This document shows, piece by piece, positions 38,222 to 48,900 of a DNA stretch of 64,000 nucleotides. The notes under the pieces were generated by a model. That model was not told where the DNA came from. It ran no database searches and was given only the letters and a program-made list of their open reading frames with translations. Made by a program: the position numbers and the translations under genes. How positions within the stretch are numbered: position 1 is the stretch's first letter; each line of letters opens with the position of its first letter. Source of the DNA: Pelomonas sp. Root1237 (lineage in GTDB: Bacteria; Pseudomonadota; Gammaproteobacteria; Burkholderiales; Burkholderiaceae_C); contig NZ_LMDK01000016.1 in assembly GCF_001425055.1 (NCBI RefSeq), forward strand, positions 1,036,637 to 1,100,636, given 5' to 3'.

Positions 38222-40789
38222 ATGACGTCCTCCGCCTCGCCCGCCCAGCGTCCGCCTGCCACTTTGCTGATCGCCTGGCGCCAGTTGCTGCGGGACTGGC
38301 GGGCCGGCGAGTTGCGCTTGCTGATGCTGGCCGTGGCCCTGGCCGTCGCGGCGCTGTGCGCTGTGGCCTTCCTGTCCGACCGCCTCGACCAGGGCCTGCG
38401 CCGCGACGCAGCCAAGCTGCTGGGCGGCGATGCAGTCGTTGCCAGTGACCAGCCCACGGCCCCTGCCCTCGTCGACCTGGCCGCCGCCCAGAACCTGACC
38501 ACCGTGCGCACGGCCACCTTCCCCAGCATGGCGCGCAGCGACGAAGCCCATGGCGGCGAGAGCCGGCTGGTGGCCGTGAAGGCCGTTGGTGCGGGTTATC
38601 CGCTGCGCGGCAGCATCAAGCTGCGTGAGGCCCTGCCCGGCCGCAGCGGTGCGCCAGCCGCCGGCGAGGTCTGGGTCGATCCGGCCGTAGCCGATGGCCT
38701 GGGGCTGAAGCTCGGTGACTCGCTGCTGCTCGGCGACGCGAAGCTGAAGCTCGCCGCGCTGATCGAGACCGAGCCCGACCGCGGCGCTGGGTTCATGAGC
38801 TTCGCGCCGCGCGTCATGCTGGCCGAGGCCGACCTCGCCGCCACCCGTCTCGTGCAGCCCGCCAGCCGCCTCACCTACCGCATGGCGGTCGTGCCCGGCC
38901 CGGGCGCAGCACCGGGTGCCGTCGGCCGCTTCGTGGCCGGCGCCGAGCAACTCGTCGAGAAGGACAAGCTGCGCGGCGTGCGCCTGGAGTCGTTGGAGTC
39001 CGGCCGCCCCGAGATGCGCCAGACGCTGGACCGCGCGGCCCGCTTCCTGCGCCTGGTGGCCATGCTGTCAGCCCTGCTCGCAGCCGTGGCCGTGGCGCTG
39101 GCGGCACGCGACTTTGCAGCCCGCCATCTGGACGACTGCGCCATGCTGCGCGTGCTCGGCCAGCCGCAGCGCCGCATCGCCTGGGCGTACGGGCTGGAGT
39201 TCCTGCTCGCAGGCCTGAGCGCCAGCGCGGTCGGCGTGCTGGGCGGCCTGGCCCTGCACCAGGTTTTCGTGTCGCTACTGGCCGGGCTGATCGACGTCGA
39301 CCTGCCACCGCCCAGCATCTGGCCGGCGCTGCTGGGCCTGGGCCTGGGCTTGTCGCTGCTGCTGGGCTTCGGCCTGCCGCCGGTGCTGCAGCTCGCCGCC
39401 GTGCCGCCGCTGCGCGTCATCCGCCGCGACCTCGGCGCGCCCAAGGCCGGCTCACTGCTGGTGCTCGGCGCGGGTGTGGCGGGCCTCGCGGCCATCCTCG
39501 TCGTGCTGGCAGGCGACGTGAAGCTCGGCGCCATCGCCGCCGCAGGCTTTGCCGCCGCGGTGCTGCTGTTCGCGCTGCTGGCCTGGGCGGCGGTGTGGCT
39601 GCTGCGCCGGCTGGTGCCGGTCAATGTCAGCGGTGCGGGCGTGCCGCGCTGGCTGCTGCTGGCCACGCGCCAGGTCGCGGCACGGCCGGGCTTTGCAGTC
39701 ATGCAGGTGTCCTCGTTGGCCGTTGGCCTGCTGGCGCTGGCGCTGCTGGTGCTGCTGCGCACCGACCTGATCGACAGCTGGCGCCGCGCGACGCCGGCGG
39801 CCGCACCGGACCGCTTCGTCATCAACATCCAGCCCGACCAGGCAACAGCCTTTCGCAAGACGCTGACCGACGCCGGCGTGAAGGACTACGACTGGTACCC
39901 GATGATCCGCGGCCGCCTGACGGCGATCAACGGCGAGCCGGTGCAGGCCAAGCGCTTTGCCGAGGAACGCGCCCAGCGCCTGGCCGAGCGCGAGTTCAAC
40001 CTCAGCCACACGGCCGACAAGCCGGCCCACAACCAGATCACCAGCGGCCGCTGGGGTGATGCCAAGCCCGACGAGACCGGCCTGAGCGTCGAAGAAGGCC
40101 TGGCCCAGACGCTCGGCCTGAAGCTCGGCGACACGCTGGCCTTCGACATCGCCGGCCAGCCCGTGCAGGGGCGCATCACCAATCTGCGCAAGGTCGATTG
40201 GTCGTCCATGCGCGTCAACTTCTTCGTGCTGTTCGAGAAGGCAGAACTGCCCGACCTGCCGTCCACGCAGATCGCCGCCTACCGCAGCCCGCCGGCCACC
40301 AAGCTGGACCGCGAGCTGGCGCGCCAGTTCCCCAATCTCACGGTCATCGACGTGTCGGCCCAGCTCAATCAGGTGCAGGGCGTGCTGGATCAGGTCATCC
40401 AGGCGGTGCAGTTCCTGTTCAGCTTCACGCTGGCGACCGGCCTGGTCGTGCTGCTGGCGGCCGTGGGCAGCACGCGCGAGGCGCGCACGCGTGAGTTCGC
40501 GCTGATGCGGGCGCTGGGCGCGCCGTCGTCGCTGCTGGCCCAGGTGCAGCGCGCCGAGCTGCTGGGTGTCGGCGCCCTGGCCGGCTTCCTGGCCGGCGCC
40601 GTGGCGCTGGTGCTGGCGGCCCTGCTGGCGCGCTTCGTCTTCGAGTTCGACTGGCACATCAAGCCCTGGGTGCCGCTGGTTGGCGCGGCCTGCGGCGCGC
40701 TGCTGGCCTGGAGCGCCGGCTGGTGGAGCCTGCGCGGCGTGCTGCAGCGGCCCGTCGTGCAGACGCTGAGGGAGGCCCAGGCCGAATGA
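38222..40789 (+). CDS. ABC transporter permease, YbbP-like (double FtsX)
   Basis: Membrane protein of 855 residues with two FtsX modules. The N-terminal helix follows [20 protein letters not shown], the first core domain is about residues 50-260, three helices plus further membrane segments run through the centre, and a second core domain and C-terminal FtsX module ([33 protein letters not shown]) follow. Length and layout match E. coli YbbP. The partner ATPase (YbbA) and TesA, usually adjacent, are not here. The stop overlaps the start of the next kinase gene as ATGA. Confidence 0.88.
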   Translation: MTSSASPAQRPPATLLIAWRQLLRDWRAGELRLLMLAVALAVAALCAVAFLSDRLDQGLRRDAAKLLGGDAVVASDQPTAPALVDLAAAQNLTTVRTATFPSMARSDEAHGGESRLVAVKAVGAGYPLRGSIKLREALPGRSGAPAAGEVWVDPAVADGLGLKLGDSLLLGDAKLKLAALIETEPDRGAGFMSFAPRVMLAEADLAATRLVQPASRLTYRMAVVPGPGAAPGAVGRFVAGAEQLVEKDKLRGVRLESLESGRPEMRQTLDRAARFLRLVAMLSALLAAVAVALAARDFAARHLDDCAMLRVLGQPQRRIAWAYGLEFLLAGLSASAVGVLGGLALHQVFVSLLAGLIDVDLPPPSIWPALLGLGLGLSLLLGFGLPPVLQLAAVPPLRVIRRDLGAPKAGSLLVLGAGVAGLAAILVVLAGDVKLGAIAAAGFAAAVLLFALLAWAAVWLLRRLVPVNVSGAGVPRWLLLATRQVAARPGFAVMQVSSLAVGLLALALLVLLRTDLIDSWRRATPAAAPDRFVINIQPDQATAFRKTLTDAGVKDYDWYPMIRGRLTAINGEPVQAKRFAEERAQRLAEREFNLSHTADKPAHNQITSGRWGDAKPDETGLSVEEGLAQTLGLKLGDTLAFDIAGQPVQGRITNLRKVDWSSMRVNFFVLFEKAELPDLPSTQIAAYRSPPATKLDRELARQFPNLTVIDVSAQLNQVQGVLDQVIQAVQFLFSFTLATGLVVLLAAVGSTREARTREFALMRALGAPSSLLAQVQRAELLGVGALAGFLAGAVALVLAALLARFVFEFDWHIKPWVPLVGAACGALLAWSAGWWSLRGVLQRPVVQTLREAQAE

Positions 40790-43700
40790 AGGCCATGCGG
40801 CCGCTGAGCGCCCGCGACGTGGGCCGCTACCTGGCGCTGTCGGCGGCCATCGTCGCCGTCTATTACGTGCTGGCGCGGCTGGGCCTGCTGATGGTGCTGC
40901 CGCCCTACCAGGTCGCGCCCATCTACCCCGCCGCCGGCTGGGGCCTGGCCGTGCTGCTTGTCTGGGGCCTGCGCTACACGCCGGCCGTGGCCCTGGGGTC
41001 CTTCATCGTGCAGGCCACGACGATGAACGAACTGAGCGGCGTGCTGCCGCTGGCCCTGGGCATCGGCCTGGGTGCCGCCGCCCAGGCAGTGGCCGGCACG
41101 CTGCTGATGCGGCGCTGGTGCGGCCGGCCGCTGGTGCTGGCCTCGCCGCGCGAGATCGCCGGCTATCTGTTCGCGGCGGCGCTGGCGGGCGTCGTCAGCC
41201 CAACTTGCGCGAGCTTGGTGCTGAAGGCCTTCGGCGTCATCGCCACCGCGCAGATGGGCCTGGTCTGGACGATCTGGTGGACCGGCGACCTGATGGGCGT
41301 GCTCATCGCCACGCCGATCACCCTGGCCCTGATCGGCCAGCCGCGTTCGGCCTGGGCAACGCGGCGCTTCAGCGTCGGCCTGCCGATGCTGCTGACCACG
41401 CTGCTCGTGGGCCTGGGCGTGGCCGTCACGATGGAATGGGACCGCCAGCGCAACCGCGCCGACTTCACGCGCGACGCGACCAGCGCCGCCCAGGACCTGG
41501 CCGGCCGGCTGCGCGAGCCGCTGCTGGCACTGGAGGGCGTGCACGGCCTCGTCAAGGTCAAACCAAGGCCGACGCGCGCGGAGTTCGCCCAAGCGACGAG
41601 CGGCTTCCTGACCGAGGAGAGCCCGTTGATCGCGCTGGGCCTGACGCTGCGTGTTGCGCGCGCCGACGTCGACCGCTTCAACGCGGCTGCCGCGGCCGAT
41701 GCCTTTCCCGGCGGCTACCAGGCGCGCGACCGCCTGCGTGCCGGCGACCTGCGCCCACCGGCGGACGAGGACATGCTGGCCATCCGCCTCATCGAACCGC
41801 TGTCGCGCAATGCCGGCGCGCTGGGCGTGAACGTGCGCACCATCCCCGGCGCGCGCGCGGCCATCGAGCGCGCCGCTTCGCTGGGGAAACCGGTGGCGTC
41901 GGCGGGCTTCCAGCTGTCGCAGGACAAGGAGGCCGCGGTCGGCGTTGTGGTCTACCAGCCCCTCTACCGGGGCCAGGCGGCGCCCAGCGAGCAGGCCTTG
42001 GACGGCGTCGTCTTCGCCACGCTGAGGCCCGACCTGCTGCTGTCGCGCCTGGCGGCCAACTGGCCCGAGCATCTCGGCGCCTGTCTCGTCGACCTGGAGC
42101 GCGGCGCGCTCTATCCGCGACTGGGCGGGCGCCTGGGCTGCGAGGCCGTGCAACGTGGGGGTGCCGACCTGCCCCTGGTCAAGATGCCGCTGGAGTTCGG
42201 CGGCCGGTCATGGGAGATTCGCATCTATGACCTGCCCGGCTTGGTGCAGGCGCCGGGGCGCAGCTGGGCCTTCGCCCTCGTCGGCCTGCTGGCCACGGCC
42301 ATGGTGGGCGCGCTGCTGCTGCTGATGTCGGGCCGCACCCAGCATGTCGAGGCGCTGGTGCAGGAACGCACCGCCGCGCTGGAGCGCGAGGTTGCCAACC
42401 GCGCCCAGGGCGAGCGCGCGCTGAGCCAGAGCGAGCAACGCTTTCACAGCATCTTCGAGACTGCGCCCATCGGCATCGCCTTCACCGACCTCAACGGCGG
42501 CTTCCAGGAGGTCAATGCCCATTTCTGCCATCTGGTCGGCTACACGGCCGAGGCGCTCGCGAACAAGCGCTCCATCGACGTGACCCATGCCGATGACCGC
42601 CGTGAGGACATCCGCCTGGCACGCCGGCTGATGCGCGGTGAGATCCCGTTCTACCGCCGCTTGAAGCGCTATATCCGTCCCGACGGCAGCACCGCCCATG
42701 CGCGCGTGCTGGTCAGCCTGCTGCGCGGCGCGGACGGCCGGCCACACCGGCTGGTGGGCATCATCGAGGACATCACCGACCAATTGCGCATCGAGGAGCT
42801 GGACCGCGCCCGCGAGGCCGCCGAGGCGGCCAACCAGGCCAAGAGCGAGTTCCTGTCGCGCATGAGCCATGAGCTGCGCACACCGATGAACGCCATCCTC
42901 GGCTTCACGCAGCTGATGCAGATGGACGCCGGTGAACCGCTGGCACCGGGCCAGCGCGCACGCGCCCAGCAGATCGCCCAGGCCGGCTGGCATCTGCTGG
43001 AAATGATCAACGACACGCTGGACCTGTCGCGCATCGAGGCAGGCTCGCTGCGCCTGGAGCCTGTGCTGCTGGAGCTGCCGCCGCTGCTGGCCCGGGCCTT
43101 GGCGCTGGTGCAAGGTCAAGCCGCAGAGCGCGGCCTGGCCATCAGCCAGCGTATCGACCCGGCCGCCGTGCGCCTCGTCGGCGACCCCACGCGGGTTACC
43201 CAAATCCTGACCAACCTGCTCAGCAACGCGGTCAAGTACAACCGCCCAGGCGGCAGCGTCAGCGTCGAGGTGGCTCGTCCTGAGCTGGGGTGGGTCGAAA
43301 TCGCCGTGCGCGACACCGGGCTGGGCCTTACCGAAGAGCAGCGCGCCGCCCTCTTCCAACCTTTCAACCGCCTGGGCCGCGAGCGCAGCGGCCTGCCGGG
43401 CACGGGTATCGGCCTGGTCATCAGCCAGCGCCTGGCCGAGATGATGGGCGGCAGCCTGCGCGCCGAAGAGCAGGACGGCCCCGGCGCCTGCTTCGTGCTG
43501 AGGCTGCCGGCCAGCGGCGCTGCCGCTGCACTGTCCCAGGAGACAGCCCCGGACGAACCGACCAGCCCGCGCCCCAGCCCCCAGCGGAGCGTGCTCTACG
43601 TGGAGGACAACCCGCTCAACGCCGAAGTCATGCGCGGCATCCTGGAGCAGCGGCCCGGCATCGAGCTGGAAGTGGCGCCGACCGTTGAAGCCGGCCTGCG

Positions 43701-43971
43701 CGCCTTGCGCGAGCGCCCGCCGGCCCTGCTGCTGCTCGACTGGCAGCTGCCCGACGGCGACGGTCTGACGCTGCTGAGCCGCATGCGCGAGCTGGGCCAG
43801 CCGCTTCCCCCCGTCGTCGTCGTGTCGGCCAATGCCCAGCCCGAGCAGATCGCCGCCGCCGAGGTGGCGGGCGCCCAGCACTATCTGACCAAGCCGCTGG
43901 ACGTGCGTGAATTGCTCGCCCTGGTCGATGAATTGTTGGCGCCGGGCTCCGTCGTAGCGGGGGCAGAATGA
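40786..43971 (+). CDS. Membrane hybrid histidine kinase (MASE1-CHASE-PAS-HisKA-HATPase-REC)
   Basis: Large sensor of 1061 residues. A MASE1-type membrane region with about eight helices (residues 10-220) is followed by a periplasmic CHASE-like domain (residues 225-490, with [12 protein letters not shown]), another helix, a PAS domain ([19 protein letters not shown]), HisKA with H695 ([18 protein letters not shown]), an ATPase domain ([21 protein letters not shown]) and a receiver with D985 ([13 protein letters not shown]). GGAGG upstream and the 4-base overlap with the permease gene support the start at 40786. The ligand is unknown. Confidence 0.93.
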   Translation: MKAMRPLSARDVGRYLALSAAIVAVYYVLARLGLLMVLPPYQVAPIYPAAGWGLAVLLVWGLRYTPAVALGSFIVQATTMNELSGVLPLALGIGLGAAAQAVAGTLLMRRWCGRPLVLASPREIAGYLFAAALAGVVSPTCASLVLKAFGVIATAQMGLVWTIWWTGDLMGVLIATPITLALIGQPRSAWATRRFSVGLPMLLTTLLVGLGVAVTMEWDRQRNRADFTRDATSAAQDLAGRLREPLLALEGVHGLVKVKPRPTRAEFAQATSGFLTEESPLIALGLTLRVARADVDRFNAAAAADAFPGGYQARDRLRAGDLRPPADEDMLAIRLIEPLSRNAGALGVNVRTIPGARAAIERAASLGKPVASAGFQLSQDKEAAVGVVVYQPLYRGQAAPSEQALDGVVFATLRPDLLLSRLAANWPEHLGACLVDLERGALYPRLGGRLGCEAVQRGGADLPLVKMPLEFGGRSWEIRIYDLPGLVQAPGRSWAFALVGLLATAMVGALLLLMSGRTQHVEALVQERTAALEREVANRAQGERALSQSEQRFHSIFETAPIGIAFTDLNGGFQEVNAHFCHLVGYTAEALANKRSIDVTHADDRREDIRLARRLMRGEIPFYRRLKRYIRPDGSTAHARVLVSLLRGADGRPHRLVGIIEDITDQLRIEELDRAREAAEAANQAKSEFLSRMSHELRTPMNAILGFTQLMQMDAGEPLAPGQRARAQQIAQAGWHLLEMINDTLDLSRIEAGSLRLEPVLLELPPLLARALALVQGQAAERGLAISQRIDPAAVRLVGDPTRVTQILTNLLSNAVKYNRPGGSVSVEVARPELGWVEIAVRDTGLGLTEEQRAALFQPFNRLGRERSGLPGTGIGLVISQRLAEMMGGSLRAEEQDGPGACFVLRLPASGAAAALSQETAPDEPTSPRPSPQRSVLYVEDNPLNAEVMRGILEQRPGIELEVAPTVEAGLRALRERPPALLLLDWQLPDGDGLTLLSRMRELGQPLPPVVVVSANAQPEQIAAAEVAGAQHYLTKPLDVRELLALVDELLAPGSVVAGAE

Positions 43972-44002
43972 GGGCCCAGTCCCCAACACGCGTCAGCGCC
44001 CG

Positions 44003-44503
44003 ATGAGTTCCACCGATCTCGTTCCCAGCACCGGTGCCCAGGCCGTGCAGGCCCTGGCACGCACCGATGGTCGCCAGTTCCTGACCTTTCGCATCGGCGC
44101 AGAGGAATACGGCCTCAACATCCTGCGCGTGCAGGAAATCCGCTCTTACGAGCCGCCCACCCGCGTTGCCAATGCACCGGCCTTCGTCAAGGGCGTCGTC
44201 AACCTGCGCGGCGTCATCGTGCCCATCGTGGACCTGCGCATCCGCCTGGGCCAGGCCGGTGAATACAACGCTTTCACCGTCGTCATCGTGCTCAATGTGG
44301 CCGGCCGCGTCGTCGGTGTCGTCGTGGATTCGGTGTCCGACGTGCTGGAACTGAGCGCCGACGAGATCAAGCCGCGCCCGGAAGTGGCCGCCGCCCTGGA
44401 CGCCCGCTTCATCACCGGCCTGGGCAAGCTCGGCGAGCGCATGCTGATCCTGCTGGATATCGAGGCCATGATCAAAAGCCCGGATTTCGGCCTGGTCGAC
44501 TGA
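44003..44503 (+). CDS. cheW: Chemotaxis coupling protein CheW (second copy)
   Basis: CheW domain protein of 166 residues, about as long as the first copy and sharing the runs [25 protein letters not shown] and [12 protein letters not shown] with it. It lies 31 bases after the hybrid kinase gene, away from the main chemotaxis block. It may serve the main CheA array with different receptors, or couple chemotaxis to the kinase; the sequence cannot decide. rpoH follows after a regulated gap. Confidence 0.94.
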   Translation: MSSTDLVPSTGAQAVQALARTDGRQFLTFRIGAEEYGLNILRVQEIRSYEPPTRVANAPAFVKGVVNLRGVIVPIVDLRIRLGQAGEYNAFTVVIVLNVAGRVVGVVVDSVSDVLELSADEIKPRPEVAAALDARFITGLGKLGERMLILLDIEAMIKSPDFGLVD

Positions 44504-44572
44504 AGGAAAGTTAGCGATCGCTGACTGTTTCACCGTTGGAAACATTGCATTCCAGCACCGTCACGAACTGAC

Positions 44573-44599
44573 TTAGCACTCGCCAAACCAGAGTGCTAA
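44573..44599 (+). promoter_or_regulatory. CIRCE operator (HrcA site) upstream of rpoH
   Basis: TTAGCACTC, nine bases, GAGTGCTAA: an exact match to the CIRCE consensus, the binding site of the HrcA heat-shock repressor. It ends 46 bases before the rpoH start. The right arm runs into TAATAT (44597-44602), a possible -10 box, so HrcA would block the promoter. hrcA itself is not in the window. Confidence 0.95.
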
Positions 44600-44610
44600 T
44601 ATCCTGCTCA

Positions 44611-44631
44611 CCGCGGCATTCCGCGCCGCGG
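44611..44631 (+). promoter_or_regulatory. Hairpin in the rpoH leader
   Basis: CCGCGGC and GCCGCGG form a perfect 7-bp stem around a seven-base loop. It ends 14 bases before the rpoH ATG and six bases before the AAGG (44638-44641) that serves as the ribosome site. It could influence rpoH translation; a thermosensor role is speculative because the stem is GC-only and does not cover the start. Confidence 0.45.
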
Positions 44632-44645
44632 TTTAGCAAGGATTC

Positions 44646-45569
44646 ATGACGATGTCCGCCTCTTCTGCCATTGCCGTCCGCGACCCCTGGGCCATGGTGC
44701 CTTCGCTGGGCAATCTGGACGCATACATCTCCGCCGTCAACCGCCTGCCGCTGCTGACGGCCGAGGAAGAAGGGTCCGCCGCGCGCAGCCTGCGCGACAA
44801 GGGCGACCTGGAAGCCGCCGGCCGCATGGTGCTGTCGCATCTGCGCCTGGTGGTGGCTATCTCCCGCCAGTACATGGGCTACGGCCTGCCCCAGGGCGAC
44901 CTGATCCAGGAAGGCAATGTCGGCCTGATGAAGGCCGTCAAGCGCTTCGACCCGGACCAGGGTGTGCGCCTGGTGAGCTATGCCATGCACTGGATCAAGG
45001 CCGAGATCCACGAGTACATCCTGAAGAACTGGCGCATGGTCAAGGTCGCGACGACCAAGGCCCAACGCAAGCTGTTCTTCAATCTGCGCTCGATGAAGCA
45101 CCAGATGAAGGCCGACCAGGCCGACGGCCAGACGCATCGCAACACGCTCACCGAGGCCGAACTGGCCCATGTCGCCAGCACGCTGAACGTCAAGCGCGAG
45201 GAAGTGCTGGAGATGGAGACCCGCATGTCGGGCGGCGACGTGGCGCTGGAGCCGCAGACCGACGACGATGGCGAGAGCTTCGCGCCCATCGCCTACCTGG
45301 CCGACGACAGCCATGAGCCGACCCGCGTCATCGAGGCGCGTTCGCGCGACGAACTGGCCGGCGACGGCATCCACCGCGCCCTGGACGTGCTGGACGCGCG
45401 CAGCCGCCGCATCGTCGAGGAGCGCTGGCTGAAGGTGAACGACGATTCGTCGGGCGGCATGACGCTGCACGAGCTGGCTGCCGAATACGGCGTGTCGGCC
45501 GAGCGCATCCGCCAGATCGAGGTGGCGGCGATGAAGAAGATGAAGAAGGCGCTGACCGAAGCGGCCTGA
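44646..45569 (+). CDS. rpoH: Heat-shock sigma factor RpoH (sigma-32)
   Basis: Alternative sigma factor of 307 residues. Region 2 has LRLVVAISRQYMGYGLPQGDLIQEGNVGLMKAVKRFDP (in parts) and VRLVSYAMHWIKAEIHEYI. The RpoH box is recognisable in TTKAQRKLFFNLRSMK. Region 4 is ELAAEYGVSAERIRQIEVAAMKKMKKAL. It directs transcription of chaperones and proteases under heat or envelope stress. The upstream CIRCE site places it under HrcA, so the two heat-shock circuits would be linked. Confidence 0.97.
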   Translation: MTMSASSAIAVRDPWAMVPSLGNLDAYISAVNRLPLLTAEEEGSAARSLRDKGDLEAAGRMVLSHLRLVVAISRQYMGYGLPQGDLIQEGNVGLMKAVKRFDPDQGVRLVSYAMHWIKAEIHEYILKNWRMVKVATTKAQRKLFFNLRSMKHQMKADQADGQTHRNTLTEAELAHVASTLNVKREEVLEMETRMSGGDVALEPQTDDDGESFAPIAYLADDSHEPTRVIEARSRDELAGDGIHRALDVLDARSRRIVEERWLKVNDDSSGGMTLHELAAEYGVSAERIRQIEVAAMKKMKKALTEAA

Positions 45570-45590
45570 TTGACCTCCTCGGCTCCAAGT

Positions 45591-45612
45591 AAAAGGCCCC
45601 TCGGGGCCTTTT
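45591..45612. terminator. Bidirectional terminator between rpoH and sco1
   Basis: AAAAGGCCCC and GGGGCCTTTT form a perfect 10-bp stem around TC, with A/T-runs on both sides. It serves rpoH on the + strand and the cytochrome oxidase assembly operon on the - strand, and abuts the sco1 stop codon. Confidence 0.92.
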
Positions 45613-46215
45613 CTACTTTTTGGCTTCGGCCAGCAGCAGCTTGATGTCGTCCGCCAGCGGCTGGGCGCCCGAGCCGTAGCGCGCGTAAACGCGCACGCGG
45701 CCTTCGGTGTCGAAGATGAAGCTCGCCGCCGTGTGGTCCATCGTGTAGGTCTCGGGTGTCTTGCCCGGCGCCTTGGCGTAGAAGACCTTGAACTCCTTGG
45801 CCGCGGCCTTCGTCTGCTCCTCGCTGCCGCGCAGGCCGACAAAGCTGGGATCGAAGCTGGCCAGATAGGCCTTGAGCAGCTGCGCCGTATCGCGCTCCGG
45901 GTCGACGGTGACGAAGATGCCCTGCACCTTGTCGCCGTCCGCGCCCAGGCTGCGCTTGACTTCGGCCACCTCGGCCATCGTCGTCGGGCAGACGTCGGGG
46001 CATTGGGTGTAGCCGAAGAAGACCACCAGCACCTTGCCCTTGAAGTCAGCCAGCGAGCGGGCGCGGCCGTCCTGGTCGGTCAGGTTCAGCGTGCGGGCGT
46101 ACTCGGCGCCGGTCAGGTCGATGCCCTTGAAGGCAGGCTTGTCGGGGCTCGCCTTCTGGCAGGCGGCCAACGACAGTGCGGCCAGCGCGGTCAGCGCGAA
46201 ACGACGGGTGTTCAT
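45613..46215 (-). CDS. Copper chaperone SCO1/SenC
   Basis: Membrane-anchored thioredoxin-fold protein of 200 residues that delivers copper to the CuA site of CtaC. The N-terminus [19 protein letters not shown] is a lipoprotein signal (C19). The copper-binding Cys pair is C72/C76 in [11 protein letters not shown], and the ligand His lies in [12 protein letters not shown]. The ATG overlaps the ctaB stop as ATGA. It is the last gene of the oxidase assembly operon. Confidence 0.95.
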   Translation of the reverse strand: MNTRRFALTALAALSLAACQKASPDKPAFKGIDLTGAEYARTLNLTDQDGRARSLADFKGKVLVVFFGYTQCPDVCPTTMAEVAEVKRSLGADGDKVQGIFVTVDPERDTAQLLKAYLASFDPSFVGLRGSEEQTKAAAKEFKVFYAKAPGKTPETYTMDHTAASFIFDTEGRVRVYARYGSGAQPLADDIKLLLAEAKK

Positions 46216-47117
46216 GCGATGTAGTGGTCGATCAACAGCGCCGCAAAGAGCAGCGACAAATGCCAGATGGAGAACCAGAAGGTCCGCCGCGCCAGCATCT
46301 CCGAATACGAGCGCCACAGCCGGAAGGCATAGCCGCAGAAGCCCAGGCCGAGTGCGACGGCGCTGGCGAGGTAGAACCAGCCGCTCATGCCGGTCAGGAA
46401 GGGCAGCAGCGTGGCCGCAAACAGCACCCAGGTGTAGAGCAGGATCTGCAGCCGCGTGTAGTCGTTGCCGTGCGTGACGGGCAGCATGGGCAGGCCGGCG
46501 CGCGCGTAATCTTCAGCGCGGTACAGCGCCAGCGCCCAGAAGTGCGGCGGCGTCCACAGGAAGATGATCAAGCACAGCAGCCAGGGCTCGGGGCCGAGGT
46601 CGCCACGCAGCGCGGCCCAGCCCAGCACCGGCGGCATGGCGCCCGAGGCGCCGCCGATGACGATGTTCTGCGGCGTCATCGGCTTCAGGATGACGGTGTA
46701 GATGACGGCATAGCCGATGAAGGTGGCGAAGGTCAGCCACATCGTCAACACGTTGACGTAGAAACCCAGCAGCGCCATGCCGGCTGCGCACAGCAGGGCC
46801 GAGAAGGTGAGCGTCTGCGTACGGCTGAGCTCACCCTTGGCCGTGGCGCGCCAGGCGGTGCGCTTCATGCGCGCGTCGATGCCGTCCTCGATGAGGCAGT
46901 TGAAGGCGGCCGCAGCGCCGGCGACCAGCCAGATGCCAGCGACGGCGGCAAGCATGGTGAGGGCCTGTTCCGGCGAGGGCAGGCCGGGCACGGCCAGGGC
47001 CATGCCGATGGCTGCGCAGAAGACGATGAGCTGGACGACGCGCGGCTTGGTCAGCTGGTAGAACTGCTGCCAGCGCGGGCTGTGCACGAAGGCGCTGGCG
47101 GTGGACGTGGAGGCCAT
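46212..47117 (-). CDS. ctaB: Heme O synthase (protoheme IX farnesyltransferase)
   Basis: Polytopic UbiA-family prenyltransferase of 301 residues that converts heme B to heme O. The start is at [19 protein letters not shown], followed by [16 protein letters not shown]. The active-site aspartate motif is [15 protein letters not shown], and the second conserved loop has [10 protein letters not shown]. About eight membrane helices are visible. It works directly before CtaA, whose gene ends two bases upstream. A long in-frame extension upstream is antisense-like noise and is excluded. Confidence 0.95.
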   Translation of the reverse strand: MASTSTASAFVHSPRWQQFYQLTKPRVVQLIVFCAAIGMALAVPGLPSPEQALTMLAAVAGIWLVAGAAAAFNCLIEDGIDARMKRTAWRATAKGELSRTQTLTFSALLCAAGMALLGFYVNVLTMWLTFATFIGYAVIYTVILKPMTPQNIVIGGASGAMPPVLGWAALRGDLGPEPWLLCLIIFLWTPPHFWALALYRAEDYARAGLPMLPVTHGNDYTRLQILLYTWVLFAATLLPFLTGMSGWFYLASAVALGLGFCGYAFRLWRSYSEMLARRTFWFSIWHLSLLFAALLIDHYIA

Positions 47118-47119
47118 GG

Positions 47120-48205
47120 TCAAGTTTGCGCCCTCAGGCGCGCGAGCAAGATGGTGAGCAGGGCTAGCAGCAGAGCGGCGCCAGCGGTGTGGGCGAGGGC
47201 AGCCACGATAGGCCAGTCGAGCGCGACATTGGACAGGCCGGAGGCGAGCTGCCAGCCAGCCGCGGCGAGCAGCCAGTTGGACCAGTTCGCCGCATGCCGA
47301 CGCAGCCGCCAGGCCAGTGCCAGGATGGCCGCAAAGACGACGCCCGCGCCGATGCGATGGGCCGTGTGGATGGCGGCCAGCGCCTCGAACCCGAGCCAGC
47401 CGCCGTCGGCGCGCTGGCCCAGTGCGCGCCAGAGCTGAAAGCCCTGCGCGAAGTCCAGTTGCGGCCACCACTGGCCGCCGTGGCAGGTGGGGAATTCGTC
47501 GCAGGCCAGCACGGCGTAATTCGTGCTGACCCAGCCGCCAAGGGCGACCTGGACAAGTGCAAGCACAAGGACGACGGCGACCGCACGGCGCAACGCCGAC
47601 GGCGCGATGATCGGCCGCGGCTCGTAGGCCTCGTGCTGCCAGGCGAGCAGCATCAAGAGGCCGATGCCGAGCAGCAGGTGCAGCGTGACGATGGCCGGGA
47701 AGAGCTTCATCGTGACCGTCAGCGCGCCGAAGGCCCCCTGCACGCAGACCCAGGCCAGCGTCAGCGTCGGCAGCCAGGGCGATGGTGCGGTCTCTGCGCC
47801 CCGCCGCTTCAGCCGCCAACTCAGCGCAGCCATGACGAGGATGAGCAGGCCCACGCCGCTGGCCAGATAGCGGTGAACCATCTCGATCCAGGCTTTGCCG
47901 TGCGTGACCGGGCCGGTGGGCATCGCGGTCTGGGCGGCCTCGATGTGGTCGTGGGCGCCGGCCGGGCTTGCAGCGCTGTAGCAACCCGGCCAGTCCGGGC
48001 AGCCCAGGCCCGAATCGGTCAGGCGCGTGAAGGCGCCGAAGACGATGAGGTCGAAGGTCAGGAACAGCGTCAGCAGGGTCAGCGCGCGCAGCCGCCCTGC
48101 CGGCGTCGCGCTTCGCGAGCGCTGGCGCCACCAGAGCAGTGGGCCGATGGCGACCGCGCCGCCGATGGCGGCGACCTGGCCAAGAGGGACCAGCAGGTCG
48201 TTCAT
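47120..48205 (-). CDS. ctaA: Heme A synthase (COX15/CtaA family)
   Basis: Membrane enzyme of 361 residues that oxidises heme O to heme A for the oxidase. Eight helices with heme-ligand histidines are visible ([24 protein letters not shown] region). Two Cys pairs occur in outer loops, CPDWPGC and CDEFPTC. The start [16 protein letters not shown] overlaps the preceding gene's stop as ATGA. Its product is the cofactor of CtaD, encoded a few kb upstream in the same block. Confidence 0.94.
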   Translation of the reverse strand: MNDLLVPLGQVAAIGGAVAIGPLLWWRQRSRSATPAGRLRALTLLTLFLTFDLIVFGAFTRLTDSGLGCPDWPGCYSAASPAGAHDHIEAAQTAMPTGPVTHGKAWIEMVHRYLASGVGLLILVMAALSWRLKRRGAETAPSPWLPTLTLAWVCVQGAFGALTVTMKLFPAIVTLHLLLGIGLLMLLAWQHEAYEPRPIIAPSALRRAVAVVLVLALVQVALGGWVSTNYAVLACDEFPTCHGGQWWPQLDFAQGFQLWRALGQRADGGWLGFEALAAIHTAHRIGAGVVFAAILALAWRLRRHAANWSNWLLAAAGWQLASGLSNVALDWPIVAALAHTAGAALLLALLTILLARLRAQT

Positions 48206-48900
48206 CGGCCTGCCGTATCCCAGCTGGCGCTGGCGCGCAGCAGCCTGTCGAGATCGGCTTTGAGCTTCTTGGGCTCGGGCTCGGCAGGGGCGCGCTCCAT
48301 CCAGTTGCCCATGGGGTCGACGATGTAGAAATGGTCGGCCAGCGCCTTGCCCGAGGCGGGTTTGAGCCAGGCATCCAACCGGTCCCTGGGCACGCGCAGC
48401 ACGGTCACTTCGGCGCCCTTCTGACTGACGGCAGCCATCACTTCGGGGCGCGGCGTGCCGGTATCGGGAATGAGCCAGAGCTTGTCCACGCGCGCCCGCT
48501 CCTTGCCCAGCATCTCGCGCAGTTGGCGCTGCACGAAGAGCTGCTGTTCGCAGGCGGCCGGGCAGTCGGAACCGTGCACGACGGCCAGCAGCCATTGACC
48601 CCGCAAGGAAGCCGGCGCGACCGCCCTGCCCTGCAGGTCGGTGAGCGGCAGGTCGGCAGGCATGTCGACGGCAGGCGCGATCAGTTCGCCATAGGCCGAG
48701 CCGCTGGGCCTGACGACGTAGAAGGTGAAGTAGGAGGCGACGACCGGCGCCGCGCACATGGCCAGCACCAGCAGCATCTTCCAGCGGCCGACGCGCTGCT
48801 GCCCCGTCGTGCCGGGATCGGGCAGGCTGTGCACCGCGAAGCTCAGCGGTTCAGGACTGCTGACGGCGGAGCCGGGGACGGATGAGTTGGAACCAGACAT
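48202..48900 (-). CDS. SCO-like membrane thiol protein of the oxidase assembly operon
   Basis: Protein of 232 residues with one membrane helix ([21 protein letters not shown], about residues 42-62) and a periplasmic thioredoxin-like domain. [22 protein letters not shown] carries a CxxxC as in SCO1 (CPDVC), and [15 protein letters not shown] resembles the SCO His loop. It probably assists copper or thiol handling for the oxidase; direct proof is lacking. It overlaps the end of surf1 by 50 bases if the ATG at 48900 is right; a shorter start is possible. Confidence 0.78.
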   Translation of the reverse strand: MSGSNSSVPGSAVSSPEPLSFAVHSLPDPGTTGQQRVGRWKMLLVLAMCAAPVVASYFTFYVVRPSGSAYGELIAPAVDMPADLPLTDLQGRAVAPASLRGQWLLAVVHGSDCPAACEQQLFVQRQLREMLGKERARVDKLWLIPDTGTPRPEVMAAVSQKGAEVTVLRVPRDRLDAWLKPASGKALADHFYIVDPMGNWMERAPAEPEPKKLKADLDRLLRASASWDTAGR

